Shown piece after piece: positions 1-9,377 of a stretch of 64,000 bases of DNA (the stretch's first letter is position 1; each line of letters starts with the position of its first letter). The stretch covers positions 515,718-579,717 of the forward strand of contig NZ_ATVL01000008.1 of assembly GCF_000420705.1 (NCBI RefSeq). The letters are read 5' to 3'. The notes beneath the pieces are model-generated. The model did not search any database. It worked only from the letters and a program-made list of their open reading frames with translations, and was not told the origin of the DNA. Origin of the DNA: Hymenobacter norwichensis DSM 15439. GTDB lineage: Bacteria > Bacteroidota > Bacteroidia > Cytophagales > Hymenobacteraceae. Made by a program: the position numbers and the translations under genes.

Positions 1-207
1 GGTCCAGCGCTGGAAGCGCGTGTACGTGGTGTGCCAGTTGCCCCATTCGGCCGGCAAGGCCCGCCACCGGCACCCGTTACGGGCTAGCCACAGCACCGCT
101 TCCACAAACCGGCGGTTGTCCTGCCCGCGGCCACCTTTGGTGCCGACTCGCCCTGGCAGCAGCGGCGCAAGCCGCGCCCACTGCACATCGGTCAACAAAT
201 AGTCCAT
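1..207 (-). CDS. IS5-family transposase, N-terminal part (cut by window edge)
   Basis: Reading the minus strand from an ATG at 207 gives 69 codons without a stop to the window edge. The protein starts MDYLLTDVQWARLAPLLPG and continues with GGRGQDNRRFVEAVLW and an RWRALPAEWGNWHTTY block. This is the DUF4096-type N-terminal domain of IS5-family transposases (DNA binding, before the DDE catalytic core). The DDE residues lie outside the window, so activity cannot be judged. The upstream end of the element should lie within about 35 bases of the start codon, because a remnant of an unrelated aminotransferase gene begins at about 242. Fairly sure of the family, unsure of the subgroup. Confidence 0.85.
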   Translation of the reverse strand, partial: MDYLLTDVQWARLAPLLPGRVGTKGGRGQDNRRFVEAVLWLARNGCRWRALPAEWGNWHTTYTRFQRWT

Positions 208-241
208 GTCCCAAACATAATACCTACTGTTAACACCTCCT

Positions 242-568
242 AATCTGCCTGCCCTAACATTTGCTCCCATTGAACCAGTAGGAAGCCGCAGCAACCAGTG
301 GCTTACGACCGTTCTGCTCAACCCCGCTGCATCAGACGTCACGCCGGAGCAACTGCGGCTGCACCTGGAAACCCGCAACATCGAAAGCCGCCCGCTCTGG
401 AAACCGCTGCACTTGCAGCCGCTCTTTCAGGGTGCTCCTATGTACGGCGGAGCAGTTTGTACCGATTTATTTACCAGAGGCTTGTGCCTGCCGTCGGGCA
501 CCGCTATGACAGAACAGGACTTGGAGCGCGTTGCAGAGGCTATAATAGAGCTATTCCCAACAGCTTAG
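242..568 (+). pseudogene. DegT/DnrJ/EryC1-type PLP aminotransferase, C-terminal remnant
   Basis: The + frame that contains codon 299-301 (Trp) is open from about 242 to a TAG at 566-568 and has no start codon of its own. It reads FAPIEPVGSRSNQWLTTVLL, then RNIESRPLWKPLHLQPLF, a YGGAVCTDLFTRGLCLPSGT segment and LERVAEAIIELF. Those blocks are the usual last 100 residues of DegT/DnrJ/EryC1 sugar aminotransferases (the RP-LWKP-H and GLCLPSG motifs). The PLP-lysine half is missing. The remnant abuts the transposase gene at 1-207, so insertion of the IS is the likely cause of the truncation. The rest may lie beyond the element, outside the window. Confidence 0.8.
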
Positions 569-698
569 CAACCCTATTTTGGTATAATTCTGAACCAGGC
601 AGTACATAAAGTTCCATTGGCAGTCCTAGTAGCACAAAGCAACGCGCAGCAAGTACAAGGCTTTCGGCATTAGTATAAGACCAACAGCAGCTTTTATT

Positions 699-1820
699 CT
701 ACTCTAGTGCGTATTCCAGGTCAGCTCGTAATACTTCTACTGGCTCGATACCAATCGACAACCGTACCAGCCCAACTGTAATACCTAAATCGGTTTGCTG
801 TTCCGGCGTGAGGTAGCGGTGCGAGGTGCCTAGCGGATAAGACAGCGACGAATCAACCCCAGCCAACGACGGCGCGAAGGGAAACCGTTGACTCCGCTGC
901 ATAAAGCGGTTCACTGTTTCGGCATCATCAGCCAGCAAGATGGACATCATACCCCCGAACAGCCCACCGCCCTGCTGCCTAGCCAATTCGTGGTGGGGGT
1001 GGTCAGGCAGGCCGGCGTAATACACGGCGCGCACGGCCGGCTGCTGCTGCAAAAATTTGGCAACAGTCAACGCGTTATGGCTGTGAGCCGGCATACGTAA
1101 GTGCAGGGTTTTGAGGCCGCGTACTGCCAGCCAGCTTTCCATGGGGCTCAACGTCAGGCCATAAAGCACCCCCATTTGCTTGAGCCGCGCTGCTACTTCC
1201 AGGTCCGCGGCTACCACCACGCCAGCCGTCACGTCGGAGTGCCCAGCAATGTATTTCGTGACGCTGTGCAGCACTACATCAGCACCCAATGTCAGCGGTT
1301 TAGTCAGGATGGGCGTAGCGAAGGTATTATCCACCACCAGCTTCAACCCTAGCTGGTGGCATTCGTTGGCTAGGCGGCGCAGGTCGGCCACGCGCAGCAA
1401 TGGGTTGCTCATGGTTTCGGCCAGCAGCAGGCGGGTGGTTGGCTGCACGAATTGCTTCAGGTCATATATCTGCTCGAACGGCACGTACGTCACCGAAATA
1501 CCCATGCGGCTTAATTCGTTGTTCAGCAATGATGATGAGCCGCCGTAGATATCAGCGGCGCACAGCACATGGTCGCCGGCCTGGCAATACACCAGCAGCG
1601 CCACGAAGATGGCCGCCATACCCGAGCCCGTAGCTACCGCGCCCGCCCCACCTTCCAGCGCATTCACTGCATCGGCCAGCTCGTCGGAATTGGGGTTGCC
1701 GTTGCGCGAATACAGGTAGCGACTGCCGGGCTCCCCGAAGTACAACTCTAACTCGTTGAGGTCCTCGAACTTGAAAACCGACGATTGATAAATGGGGGTT
1801 ATTTTGGGCTTAATGTCCAT
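699..1820 (-). CDS. Trans-sulfuration family PLP enzyme (cystathionine gamma-synthase / gamma-lyase type)
   Basis: Cytosolic PLP enzyme of the Cys/Met metabolism family, which interconverts cysteine, cystathionine, homocysteine or methionine. Seen: SRYLYSRNGNPNSDELADA near the N-terminus, GSGMAAIFVALL, the AETMSNPLLRVADL and VVDNTFATP blocks, and the PLP lysine in HSVTKYIAGHSD (Lys189 from the chosen start). Length, 373 residues, is normal for the family. The start at MDIKPKITPIYQSS is preferred; an in-frame ATG at 1859 would add 13 residues (MHEKFTLL...). The exact reaction cannot be told from sequence, and there is no met or cys gene next to it. No clear terminator follows it. Confidence 0.88.
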   Translation of the reverse strand: MDIKPKITPIYQSSVFKFEDLNELELYFGEPGSRYLYSRNGNPNSDELADAVNALEGGAGAVATGSGMAAIFVALLVYCQAGDHVLCAADIYGGSSSLLNNELSRMGISVTYVPFEQIYDLKQFVQPTTRLLLAETMSNPLLRVADLRRLANECHQLGLKLVVDNTFATPILTKPLTLGADVVLHSVTKYIAGHSDVTAGVVVAADLEVAARLKQMGVLYGLTLSPMESWLAVRGLKTLHLRMPAHSHNALTVAKFLQQQPAVRAVYYAGLPDHPHHELARQQGGGLFGGMMSILLADDAETVNRFMQRSQRFPFAPSLAGVDSSLSYPLGTSHRYLTPEQQTDLGITVGLVRLSIGIEPVEVLRADLEYALE

Positions 1821-1976
1821 AAGGTTGTATTGGGCAAGCAAAGTAAATTTCTCATGCAATTACGGACTACTTCGTTTGCATGAGACATTTGATAAACTGA
1901 GCCAAATAATGCTACGCTTCTGCTTTGCTTCAGTTGAAACCGCAGCAAGCTACCGTTTATGTGTCTGCCTTCAAAA

Positions 1977-2014
1977 CGCAAAACCCCGCTACCAAAGCTG
2001 GTAGCGGGGTTTGC
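1977..2014 (-). terminator. Rho-independent terminator after atpC
   Basis: Stem AACCCCGCTACCA / TGGTAGCGGGGTT with a 4-base loop. Read on the minus strand it is followed by a T-rich stretch, 24 bases past the atpC stop. Confidence 0.85.
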
Positions 2015-2037
2015 TTCACTTATAGTAGTGGGCTAAG

Positions 2038-2283
2038 CTATGCGCTAGCGCCTTCAGCCAACACAATCACATTATTGCGCAGCACCTCTACCACGCCGCC
2101 TTCGATGTGGAAAGCTGTGCGACCCGCAGTGCTAGTTAGCACCACATCACCGGCTTTCAGCGCCGAAATAAGTGGCGCGTGGTTGTTCAGCACTTCAAAT
2201 AAGCCATCAGAGCCCGGAAACTGTGCCGACGTTACTTCGCCTTCAAATACTTTCCGGTCCGGCGTGATGATTTCTAGATGCAT
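2038..2283 (-). CDS. atpC: F1F0 ATP synthase subunit epsilon
   Basis: 81 residues, MHLEIITPDRKVFEGEVTSAQFPGSDGLFEVLNNHAPLISALKAGDV, the N-terminal beta-sandwich domain of the F1 epsilon subunit, which links the catalytic head to the rotor. The helical C-terminal domain found in E. coli epsilon (about 139 residues) is absent; such short epsilons are usual in Bacteroidota. It follows atpD on the same strand after a 103-base spacer holding a large imperfect inverted repeat, so the two genes probably share the promoter upstream of atpD. The remaining ATP synthase genes are not in the window, which fits the split atp operons of this phylum. Confidence 0.95.
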   Translation of the reverse strand: MHLEIITPDRKVFEGEVTSAQFPGSDGLFEVLNNHAPLISALKAGDVVLTSTAGRTAFHIEGGVVEVLRNNVIVLAEGASA

Positions 2284-2291
2284 ATTCTTTT

Positions 2292-2380
2292 GAGCTATTA
2301 GCTGATAGCTGCTAGCTGTTAGCTACTTTCTGTCGGCAAATGTTTGGAGCTAACAGCCAATAGCTAACAGCTAACAGCTC
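2292..2380. repeat. Imperfect 33-bp inverted repeat between atpD and atpC
   Basis: Arms 2292-2324 and 2348-2380 are complementary at 28 of 33 positions with a 23-base loop. Both are built from repeated AGCTGTTAGCT / AGCTAACAGCT units, so each arm is itself a short tandem repeat. It sits inside the atpDC transcription unit. It may be a dispersed mobile hairpin and could attenuate or stabilise the messenger between the two genes. Confidence 0.85.
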
Positions 2381-2386
2381 AAAAAA

Positions 2387-3901
<1,515 letters not shown>

Positions 3902-3932
3902 TTATAGGTAGTGGGGCAACGTTTTCAGGCCG

Positions 3933-3964
3933 CAAAACTACGGCTTAATCCCCGCTTCACCAAA
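3933..3964 (-). promoter_or_regulatory. Bacteroidota-type promoter of atpDC
   Basis: On the minus strand TTTG (3964-3961), 20 bases, then TAGTTTTG (3940-3933), matching the TTTG / TAnnTTTG consensus of the primary sigma factor in this phylum. It is placed 40 bases upstream of the atpD start. Confidence 0.7.
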
Positions 3965-4096
3965 GCAGAGCCGACACGAAAGTTCACCTTCGTTAAGATG
4001 ATAGTTTTTGGCCTGAAAATCAGTTACTCAGGCCCTGAAAAGAGGCATCGGGCGGTAGCATCGCTGAAAAAATTATGAAAAATATTTCCACGAAAG

Positions 4097-4127
4097 TTTG
4101 CCTTGAAAAAAAGCACTAGTACATTTG
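4097..4127 (+). promoter_or_regulatory. Bacteroidota-type promoter of tRNA-Gln
   Basis: TTTG at 4097-4100, 19 bases, TACATTTG at 4120-4127. This is a very good match to the phylum consensus, and the tRNA begins 43 bases downstream. Confidence 0.8.
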
Positions 4128-4169
4128 CACACCCAAACGGCACACCGGCAACGGAAACCGAGGGGAAAT

Positions 4170-4242
4170 TGTCCGATGGTGTAACTGGCAACACGCTTGA
4201 TTTTGATTCAAGAAAGTCCAGGTTCGAGCCCTGGTCGGACAA
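4170..4242 (+). tRNA. tRNA-Gln (anticodon TTG)
   Basis: 73 bases that fold as a cloverleaf: acceptor TGTCCGA / TCGGACA with discriminator A, a D arm with GGTGTAACTGGCA, anticodon arm CTTGA-TTTTGAT-TCAAG with anticodon TTG, and a T arm CCAGG-TTCGAGC-CCTGG. CCA is not encoded (the gene is followed by ACCG). It has its own promoter and a strong terminator just downstream, so it appears to be a single-gene unit. Confidence 0.96.
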
Positions 4243-4255
4243 CCGACTAAAGTAA

Positions 4256-4306
4256 GCGAAAGGCGCTGATTCTTCTTCCGAAGAGTTAGCGCCTTTCGCT
4301 TTTTTA
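4256..4306 (+). terminator. Terminator after tRNA-Gln
   Basis: Stem GCGAAAGGCGCT / AGCGCCTTTCGC followed by six T. It starts 13 bases after the tRNA. Confidence 0.9.
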
Positions 4307-4406
4307 GTTTTCGGCGTCCGCCCTTGGCTACTGCAACCGTTCCGCTTTGCTCAGAGGCACTATCAGCACAATCCTGACTTCTACCCTTTTCATTTTCAAT
4401 TGTCTC

Positions 4407-5336
4407 ATGGCACAGCAGGTAAAAATCTTCGCGGGCAACGCGTCTCATGATCTTGGTGAAAAAATAGCCGCCGCGTACGGTCAGCCCCTCGGCGACCTGA
4501 GCATTCAGCGCTTTGCCGACACTGAGTTGGGCCCGAGTTTCAACGAAAGCGTGCGGGGCTGCGCAGTGTTCTTGATTCAAAGCACCACCCCACCCGCCGA
4601 AAACCTGATGGAGTTGATGCTGATGGTAGATGCCGCCAAACGGGCCTCGGCCTATAAGGTGAACATTGTGATGCCATACATGGGCTATGCTCGTCAAGAC
4701 CGCAAAGACAAACCGCGCGTGAGCATTGGCGCCAAGGTGGTAGCCGATTTCATTCAGAGTGTGGGCACTGACCGGATGATGACCTGCGACCTACACGCCG
4801 GCCAGATTCAGGGCTTCTTCGACATTCCGGTTGACCACCTTGACGGTGCCACCGTAACGGCCCCCTACATCAAGTCACTGAACCTCGACGATCTGATTTT
4901 TGCGTCGCCCGACGTAGGCGGTGTGGTGCGGACCCGGGCTTTTGCCAAGAAATTCGGGGCTGAGATTGTGGTCTGCGACAAAATGCGTTTGCGGGCCAAT
5001 GAAATTGCGTCGATGCAGGTTATCGGCGACGTGACGGGCATGAACGTGGTGCTGGTAGACGACATTGTGGATACGGCCGGTACCATCTGCAAAGCAGCCG
5101 AGCTGCTGATGGAGCGCGGCGCCAAGTCAGTGAGGGCGGTGATTACGCACGGCCTGCTCAGCGGCCCCGCCCACGAGCGGATTCGTAATTCGGCGCTCGA
5201 AGAACTGGTGATTACTGACACGATTCCGCTGAAAGAAGAGAACCATAAAATCCGGGTGATTTCCGTGGCTAACCTGTTTGCTAGTGCCATCCGCAACGTG
5301 GTTACGCACGAATCGATTAGCTCCCTATTCGTGTAA
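4407..5336 (+). CDS. prs: Ribose-phosphate pyrophosphokinase
   Basis: 309 residues from MAQQVKIFAGNASHDLGEKI. Makes PRPP from ribose-5-phosphate and ATP, the shared precursor of purines, pyrimidines, NAD, histidine and tryptophan. Seen: the FADTELGPSFNESVRG block, the YARQDRKDKPRVSIGAKVV segment, the metal-binding TCDLHAGQIQGFFDIPVDHL region, and the PRPP loop VVLVDDIVDTAGTICKAAEL. The open frame extends 20 codons upstream to 4347, but the family alignment and the MAQQ sequence support 4407. A shared terminator follows, then a convergent gene. Confidence 0.97.
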   Translation: MAQQVKIFAGNASHDLGEKIAAAYGQPLGDLSIQRFADTELGPSFNESVRGCAVFLIQSTTPPAENLMELMLMVDAAKRASAYKVNIVMPYMGYARQDRKDKPRVSIGAKVVADFIQSVGTDRMMTCDLHAGQIQGFFDIPVDHLDGATVTAPYIKSLNLDDLIFASPDVGGVVRTRAFAKKFGAEIVVCDKMRLRANEIASMQVIGDVTGMNVVLVDDIVDTAGTICKAAELLMERGAKSVRAVITHGLLSGPAHERIRNSALEELVITDTIPLKEENHKIRVISVANLFASAIRNVVTHESISSLFV

Positions 5337-5350
5337 GCTGTAGCTTCACT

Positions 5351-5400
5351 AACAAAAAAAGCGCCGCTCAATCCTGGGATTGAGCGGCGCTTTTTTTGTT
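5351..5400. terminator. Bidirectional terminator between prs and the CocE-type gene
   Basis: AACAAAAAAAGCGCCGCTCA / TGAGCGGCGCTTTTTTTGTT, a 20-bp perfect stem with a 10-base loop. A and T runs on either side let it work for both convergent genes. Confidence 0.92.
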
Positions 5401-5412
5401 AGTGGTTGATGC

Positions 5413-7311
5413 TTAAGGCACCTGCGGCTTGGTAGTTGACAGCACTTCTACATCAATAAAACTGTCGCCGTGTACGGTGTGGGTTGCTTGGATATAGTCA
5501 CTCTCGTTGGCTTTGTAGGGATTCTCAACGAATTTCTGCGGGTTGCGGGCAATGAACGGGAACCACGTACTCTGCACCTGCACCATGATGCGGTGGCCTT
5601 TCTTGAAGGTGTGCAGCACATCCTGTAGGCGAAAATTCACGTCGGTTTTCTGGTTGGCTACCATGGCCTCGGGCTTCTCGAAGCTGTTGCGGAAACGAGC
5701 CGGCATCACCTCAGAGCGCACCATCTGCTGGTAGTTGCTAAGCATGATGTTTTTGTTGGGCATGTATTCGTGGTTGGGCTCGTCGGGCGGATACACGTCG
5801 ATGAGCTTCACCACCCAATCGGCGTCGGTGCCGGAGGTAGCTACTTTGAGGTTGGCCATGATTTCGCCGCCTAGTGTCACGTCATCGGTTAGCACGTCGG
5901 TTTGGTACACGAGCACATCAGGGCGGCGGCCGGCAAAGCGCTGGTCTTCGCTCATGTAGTTGTGCGGAGTGAAGCCCATGGTAGTGGTCAAGTCTTCGGT
6001 GTAGGGCACCGGCTTGAGTGGGTCACTCACGAAGCTTTTGGTGCCCGGAGTGGCAGCGGACTGCTTCTCTAGCTTGCCATCGGCGCTTAAATACATTTTG
6101 AGGTGAGTGGCTTCCGTAGCGGGCCACTTGGGGAAGGTTTCCCACTGCTTTTTGCCGGTATCAAACATATAGGCTTCAGGAAGGCCCGAGTTTTTGTCGC
6201 CGCTGCCTTTCAGAAAGTGCGCGAAGAACTTCGCCTCGATGTTACGCTGGTAGAACGTGGCAATACTGTCGCCGAAGTACACATTGCTGTGCATGGTGTG
6301 GCCCGTTTCACGCGACCAACGGCCGTGCCCGAAAGGGCCCATCACCAGCGTGTTGTAGGTATCGGGGCTTTTCTTCTCGATGGTTTTGTAGATAGTGAGC
6401 GGGCCGCGGAGATCTTCGGCATCAAACCAGCCACCAACAGTCATTACGGCGGGCTTTATGCCGGAGGTGTAGTGCTCGGGTAGGCCACGCTTCTGCCAGA
6501 ACTCGTCGTAGTTGGGGTGGTTGACGGTTTCCTGCCAGAAGAAGTTATTGGCGTAGTACTTATCAGCATTCTTGAGGGGGCCTAAGTCCAGTAGGAACTG
6601 GTATCCATCCTTGGTGTTGGCTTTGATGTTTTGGGCGCCGTACCAGGCTTTGCTGGTGGTATCCTGCTTCTGCACGCCGAATACCGGATACGTGAAGATG
6701 TACGACTCCAAGAAGGCACCATTGTGGTGGAAGTCGTCGAAGAAGAAGTCGGATACCGGCGCTTGTGGGGAAGAGGCTTTCAAGGCCGGGTGGTCGGAAA
6801 GAATGCCGGCGGCGGTGTAGAACCCAGGATACGAAATGCCCCACTGCCCTACCCGGCCATTATTATTAGCTACTTTCTTGACAAGCCAATCAATGGTATC
6901 GAAGGTATCAGAACCTTCGTCTACGTCTTTTTTACCTTTCTTTTTGTCGATGACGGGCGTCATGTTGGTCCAGGTACCTTCGCTTTTCCAGCGACCACGC
7001 ACATCTTGGTACACGAAAATGTAGCCCTGCTTCATCATGGTTTCGGAGGGGCCAAGGCGCGCCGGAAATTTGGTGGTGCCATAGGGTGCCACGCTGTAGC
7101 AAGTGCGCTGCATCATGATGGGGTACTTTTTGCCGGCGGTTGCATCTTTGGGCGTGTAAATGGCCGTGAACAGTTTTATACCGTCGCGCATGGTCACGTA
7201 CACCTCCTTTTTAGTGTAGTGTTCCTGGGCGTAGCTCGGCGCAGTAGGGGTTTGCGCAAACAAGGGCGCGCAACAAAGCAGCAGCCAAAACAGCAAAGCA
7301 GTTGATTTCAT
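5413..7311 (-). CDS. CocE/NonD-family secreted serine hydrolase (X-Pro dipeptidyl-peptidase-like)
   Basis: 632 residues with a signal peptide, MKSTALLFWLLLCCAPLFAQ, so periplasmic or secreted. The catalytic triad of the S15/CocE alpha/beta hydrolases is visible: Ser in GQWGISYPGFYTA, Asp in VGGWFDAEDLRGP and His in MGPFGHGRW. The C-terminal jelly-roll domain (about residues 420-632) contains LGGEIMANLKVATSGTDADWVVKLIDV and FKKGHRIMVQVQSTWFP. Members cleave acyl-amino bonds or esters (glutaryl acylase, cocaine esterase, Xaa-Pro peptidase). The substrate here is unknown. An open frame 28 codons longer exists, but the signal peptide fixes the start at 7311. Confidence 0.92.
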   Translation of the reverse strand: MKSTALLFWLLLCCAPLFAQTPTAPSYAQEHYTKKEVYVTMRDGIKLFTAIYTPKDATAGKKYPIMMQRTCYSVAPYGTTKFPARLGPSETMMKQGYIFVYQDVRGRWKSEGTWTNMTPVIDKKKGKKDVDEGSDTFDTIDWLVKKVANNNGRVGQWGISYPGFYTAAGILSDHPALKASSPQAPVSDFFFDDFHHNGAFLESYIFTYPVFGVQKQDTTSKAWYGAQNIKANTKDGYQFLLDLGPLKNADKYYANNFFWQETVNHPNYDEFWQKRGLPEHYTSGIKPAVMTVGGWFDAEDLRGPLTIYKTIEKKSPDTYNTLVMGPFGHGRWSRETGHTMHSNVYFGDSIATFYQRNIEAKFFAHFLKGSGDKNSGLPEAYMFDTGKKQWETFPKWPATEATHLKMYLSADGKLEKQSAATPGTKSFVSDPLKPVPYTEDLTTTMGFTPHNYMSEDQRFAGRRPDVLVYQTDVLTDDVTLGGEIMANLKVATSGTDADWVVKLIDVYPPDEPNHEYMPNKNIMLSNYQQMVRSEVMPARFRNSFEKPEAMVANQKTDVNFRLQDVLHTFKKGHRIMVQVQSTWFPFIARNPQKFVENPYKANESDYIQATHTVHGDSFIDVEVLSTTKPQVP

Positions 7312-7465
7312 ATAGTAGTTAGTGGTGGTTGAAGAAGAGCGAGACACAAAAGAACTCAGAGCGTGTCCTTCAAAGAACGCGCTTCTATAGATCATTTTCT
7401 AGCCACGCAGCACTCTACAAACTACTTTAAATAGAGCAGCCATAGCAACTACACTATCTATTGCC

Positions 7466-7473
7466 TATCTTTG
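7466..7473 (+). promoter_or_regulatory. -7 element TATCTTTG of rplY
   Basis: TATCTTTG matches TAnnTTTG exactly, 54 bases upstream of the rplY ATG. No clean TTTG is seen at the -33 position. Confidence 0.6.
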
Positions 7474-7527
7474 CGGCCCGTTTGCCACTTTGGCAAGTGG
7501 TTCAATTTCCTCAAAAACACTTCTTTT

Positions 7528-8100
7528 ATGAAAAGCCTCGAGATTGTAGGGTTTAAAAGAGCGAATCTCGGTAAGAAGGATTCCAAGGCGGTTCGCCTTG
7601 AGTCGTACGTGCCGTGCGTATTGTACGGTGGCGCTGAGCAGGTCCATTTCACGGCCCCCGCTATCCTCTTCCGCGAATTGCTGTACACCCCCGAAGTTCA
7701 CATTGTGGACTTGAACGTGGAGGGTACGCACTACCGCGCCATTGTGCAGGATGCGCAGTTCCACCCTGTAAACGAAATGCTGTTGCACGTTGACTTCTTG
7801 GAGCTAGCTGACGGCAAAGAAGTGAAAATGGACGTGCCCGTGAAGTACGTTGGTGTTTCACCAGGCGTATTGGCTGGTGGCAAGCTGGTAAGCAAGCTAC
7901 GTAAGCTGAAAGTGAAGGCTACTCCCGAAAACCTGCCCGACTTCGTAGAAGTTGACATTTCGGACCTCGGCCTTGGTAAGTCGATCAAAGTAGCCAAAGT
8001 GGAAGAGAAAAACTTCACTATCCTCACCAACGCCCAGGCTCCAATTGCTACCGTGGCCATCCCACGTGCACTGAAAGGCCAGATGCAAGGCGACAAGTAA
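7528..8100 (+). CDS. rplY: 50S ribosomal protein L25 / general stress protein Ctc
   Basis: 190 residues starting MKSLEIVGFKRANLGKKDSK. Binds 5S rRNA in the large ribosomal subunit. The long form is present: an N-terminal L25 domain (about 1-90, with VPCVLYGGAEQVHFTAP and FHPVNEMLLHVDFLEL) and the C-terminal TL5/Ctc beta domain (about 95-185, VPVKYVGVSPGVLAGGKLV). The frame stays open to 7471, but the -7 promoter element lies there, so 7528 is the start. A terminator follows, then pth; the rplY-pth neighbourhood is common in bacteria. Confidence 0.96.
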   Translation: MKSLEIVGFKRANLGKKDSKAVRLESYVPCVLYGGAEQVHFTAPAILFRELLYTPEVHIVDLNVEGTHYRAIVQDAQFHPVNEMLLHVDFLELADGKEVKMDVPVKYVGVSPGVLAGGKLVSKLRKLKVKATPENLPDFVEVDISDLGLGKSIKVAKVEEKNFTILTNAQAPIATVAIPRALKGQMQGDK

Positions 8101-8166
8101 ATCACGGATTGAAGCGACTTGGCGGGGCAACACGGATTTCGTGTTTCCAGCCAATCGACCAACCGC

Positions 8167-8201
8167 AAAAAGCCGTCCTGCTAACAGGACGGCTTTTTTA
8201 T
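8167..8201 (+). terminator. Terminator after rplY
   Basis: AAAAGCCGTCCTG / CAGGACGGCTTTTTTA with a short loop and a run of six T. Confidence 0.9.
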
Positions 8202-8277
8202 TTGTGCCAGCGGCCTAAGCGGCACCGCCATATACTGCATCGGGATAATCCGAAAACTCGTTTCAATCCGTGATTCT

Positions 8278-8841
8278 ATGAAATACCTGGTTCTCGCCCT
8301 CGGCAACATCGGGCCGGAATATGCTGACACCCGCCACAATATTGGGTTTATGGTGGCTGATTTTCTGGCCGCCAAGCACGGCGCCCGGTTCGAACTGGGC
8401 CGCCACGCCTTCACCACCGAAATCAAGCACAAAGGCAAAATTTTTGTGCTAGTGAAGCCGACCACCTATATGAACTTGAGCGGCAAGGCAGCAGCGCATT
8501 ACTTGAGTAGCCTCAAGCTGGAAAAGGAAAGCATGGTAGTTGTGACCGACGATTTGGCTCTACCCTACGGCAAGCTGCGCCTGAAAGGCAAAGGCTCGGC
8601 CGGCGGGCACAACGGCTTGAAAAGCATCCAAGAATCCATTGGCAGCGACGAATACGCTCGCCTGCGCTTCGGCGTAGATGCTAATTTCTCGAAAGGTCGG
8701 CAGGTGGATTATGTGCTGGAACAGTTCTCTGCTGATGAGCGGATCGACCTGTCCACTCACATCGAGCGGGCCGCTGATGCTATCCTGAGTTTCGGCACGA
8801 TTGGATTAGAGCGCACGATGAATGTGGTGAATACGAAGTAG
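8278..8841 (+). CDS. pth: Peptidyl-tRNA hydrolase
   Basis: 187 residues, MKYLVLALGNIGPEYADTRHNIGFMVADFL. Releases tRNA from prematurely dropped peptidyl-tRNA. Asn10 and the catalytic His20 are in the positions known from E. coli Pth. The KPTTYMNLSGKA block carries the substrate-contact Asn, and VVTDDLALPYGKLRLKGKGSAGGHNG carries the catalytic Asp. Full length. A small broken gene starts 13 bases after it. Confidence 0.97.
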   Translation: MKYLVLALGNIGPEYADTRHNIGFMVADFLAAKHGARFELGRHAFTTEIKHKGKIFVLVKPTTYMNLSGKAAAHYLSSLKLEKESMVVVTDDLALPYGKLRLKGKGSAGGHNGLKSIQESIGSDEYARLRFGVDANFSKGRQVDYVLEQFSADERIDLSTHIERAADAILSFGTIGLERTMNVVNTK

Positions 8842-8854
8842 CCAGGAGGATTTC

Positions 8855-9323
8855 ATGCCTTTATTCATCGACTATAGAATTAGTGGAACAGGCTGGGTAG
8901 ATGTCACTCTAGGTGATGGTCAGCAACAAATAAGTGGCAACGTTTCCTACATACATGACAGCTTAAGCAACTTAGCGGATGTAGCTGTATCTATTACTCA
9001 CCAGCCTGCCTACAGAGAAAGTTGTCGTCTTCATGGACGAGCCAGGTGAACATCAACTTATCTTAACTCCGTTTCAGAAGGATATATTACTGGTAGAATT
9101 ACGCTGGTATGATGATTGGGCCAGTTGGAACATGTATCCTCAGGATAGATATAGTCTCCTGTTCAAAACGGAATCAACGGCTTTAGAATTTGCCACAATA
9201 GTCAAACGCATCCTCACTGAACTATAGTTAGAGCACGGCTATGAACGATACCTTGAGAAATGGGTAGAACACCCTTTTCCTAACCAGCAGTACAATACAT
9301 TGCTTCAGCTGTTAGGTGAATAA
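8855..9323 (+). pseudogene. Small unrecognised gene broken by a frameshift and a stop
   Basis: The frame from ATG 8855 gives MPLFIDYRISGTGWVDVTLG and stays open until TGA at 9047-9049, but sense-like protein jumps frame near 9018-9022: after ITHQPAYRE the reading continues in the next frame as KVVVFMDEPGEHQLILTPF, WYDDWASWNMYPQDRYSLLF. That frame meets TAG at 9225-9227 and then continues LEHGYERYLEKWVEHPFP to TAA at 9321-9323. One extra base and one nonsense codon would explain it. The intact product would be about 155 residues. I do not recognise the family; size and composition recall small immunity-type proteins, but that is a guess. The DNA is more AT-rich than the flanking genes. Confidence 0.65.
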
Positions 9324-9324
9324 A

Positions 9325-9364
9325 AAAGCCGGCCCACACTAATGTGAGCCGGCTTTTTTATTGT
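9325..9364. terminator. Bidirectional terminator between the broken gene and metG
   Basis: AAAAAAGCCGGC...CACA / TGTGAGCCGGCTTTTTTA, with A and T runs on both sides, between convergent genes. Confidence 0.9.
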
Positions 9365-9377
9365 TAAACTAACCCGT

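Noticed and set aside
298..609. 103-codon open frame overlapping the aminotransferase remnant
   Set aside because: The conserved DegT C-terminus is read in another frame; this one has no family features.
1821..2037. SAM riboswitch upstream of the trans-sulfuration gene
   Set aside because: No SAM-I or SAM-II core could be traced by eye in the minus-strand leader; the strong hairpin there is the atpC terminator.
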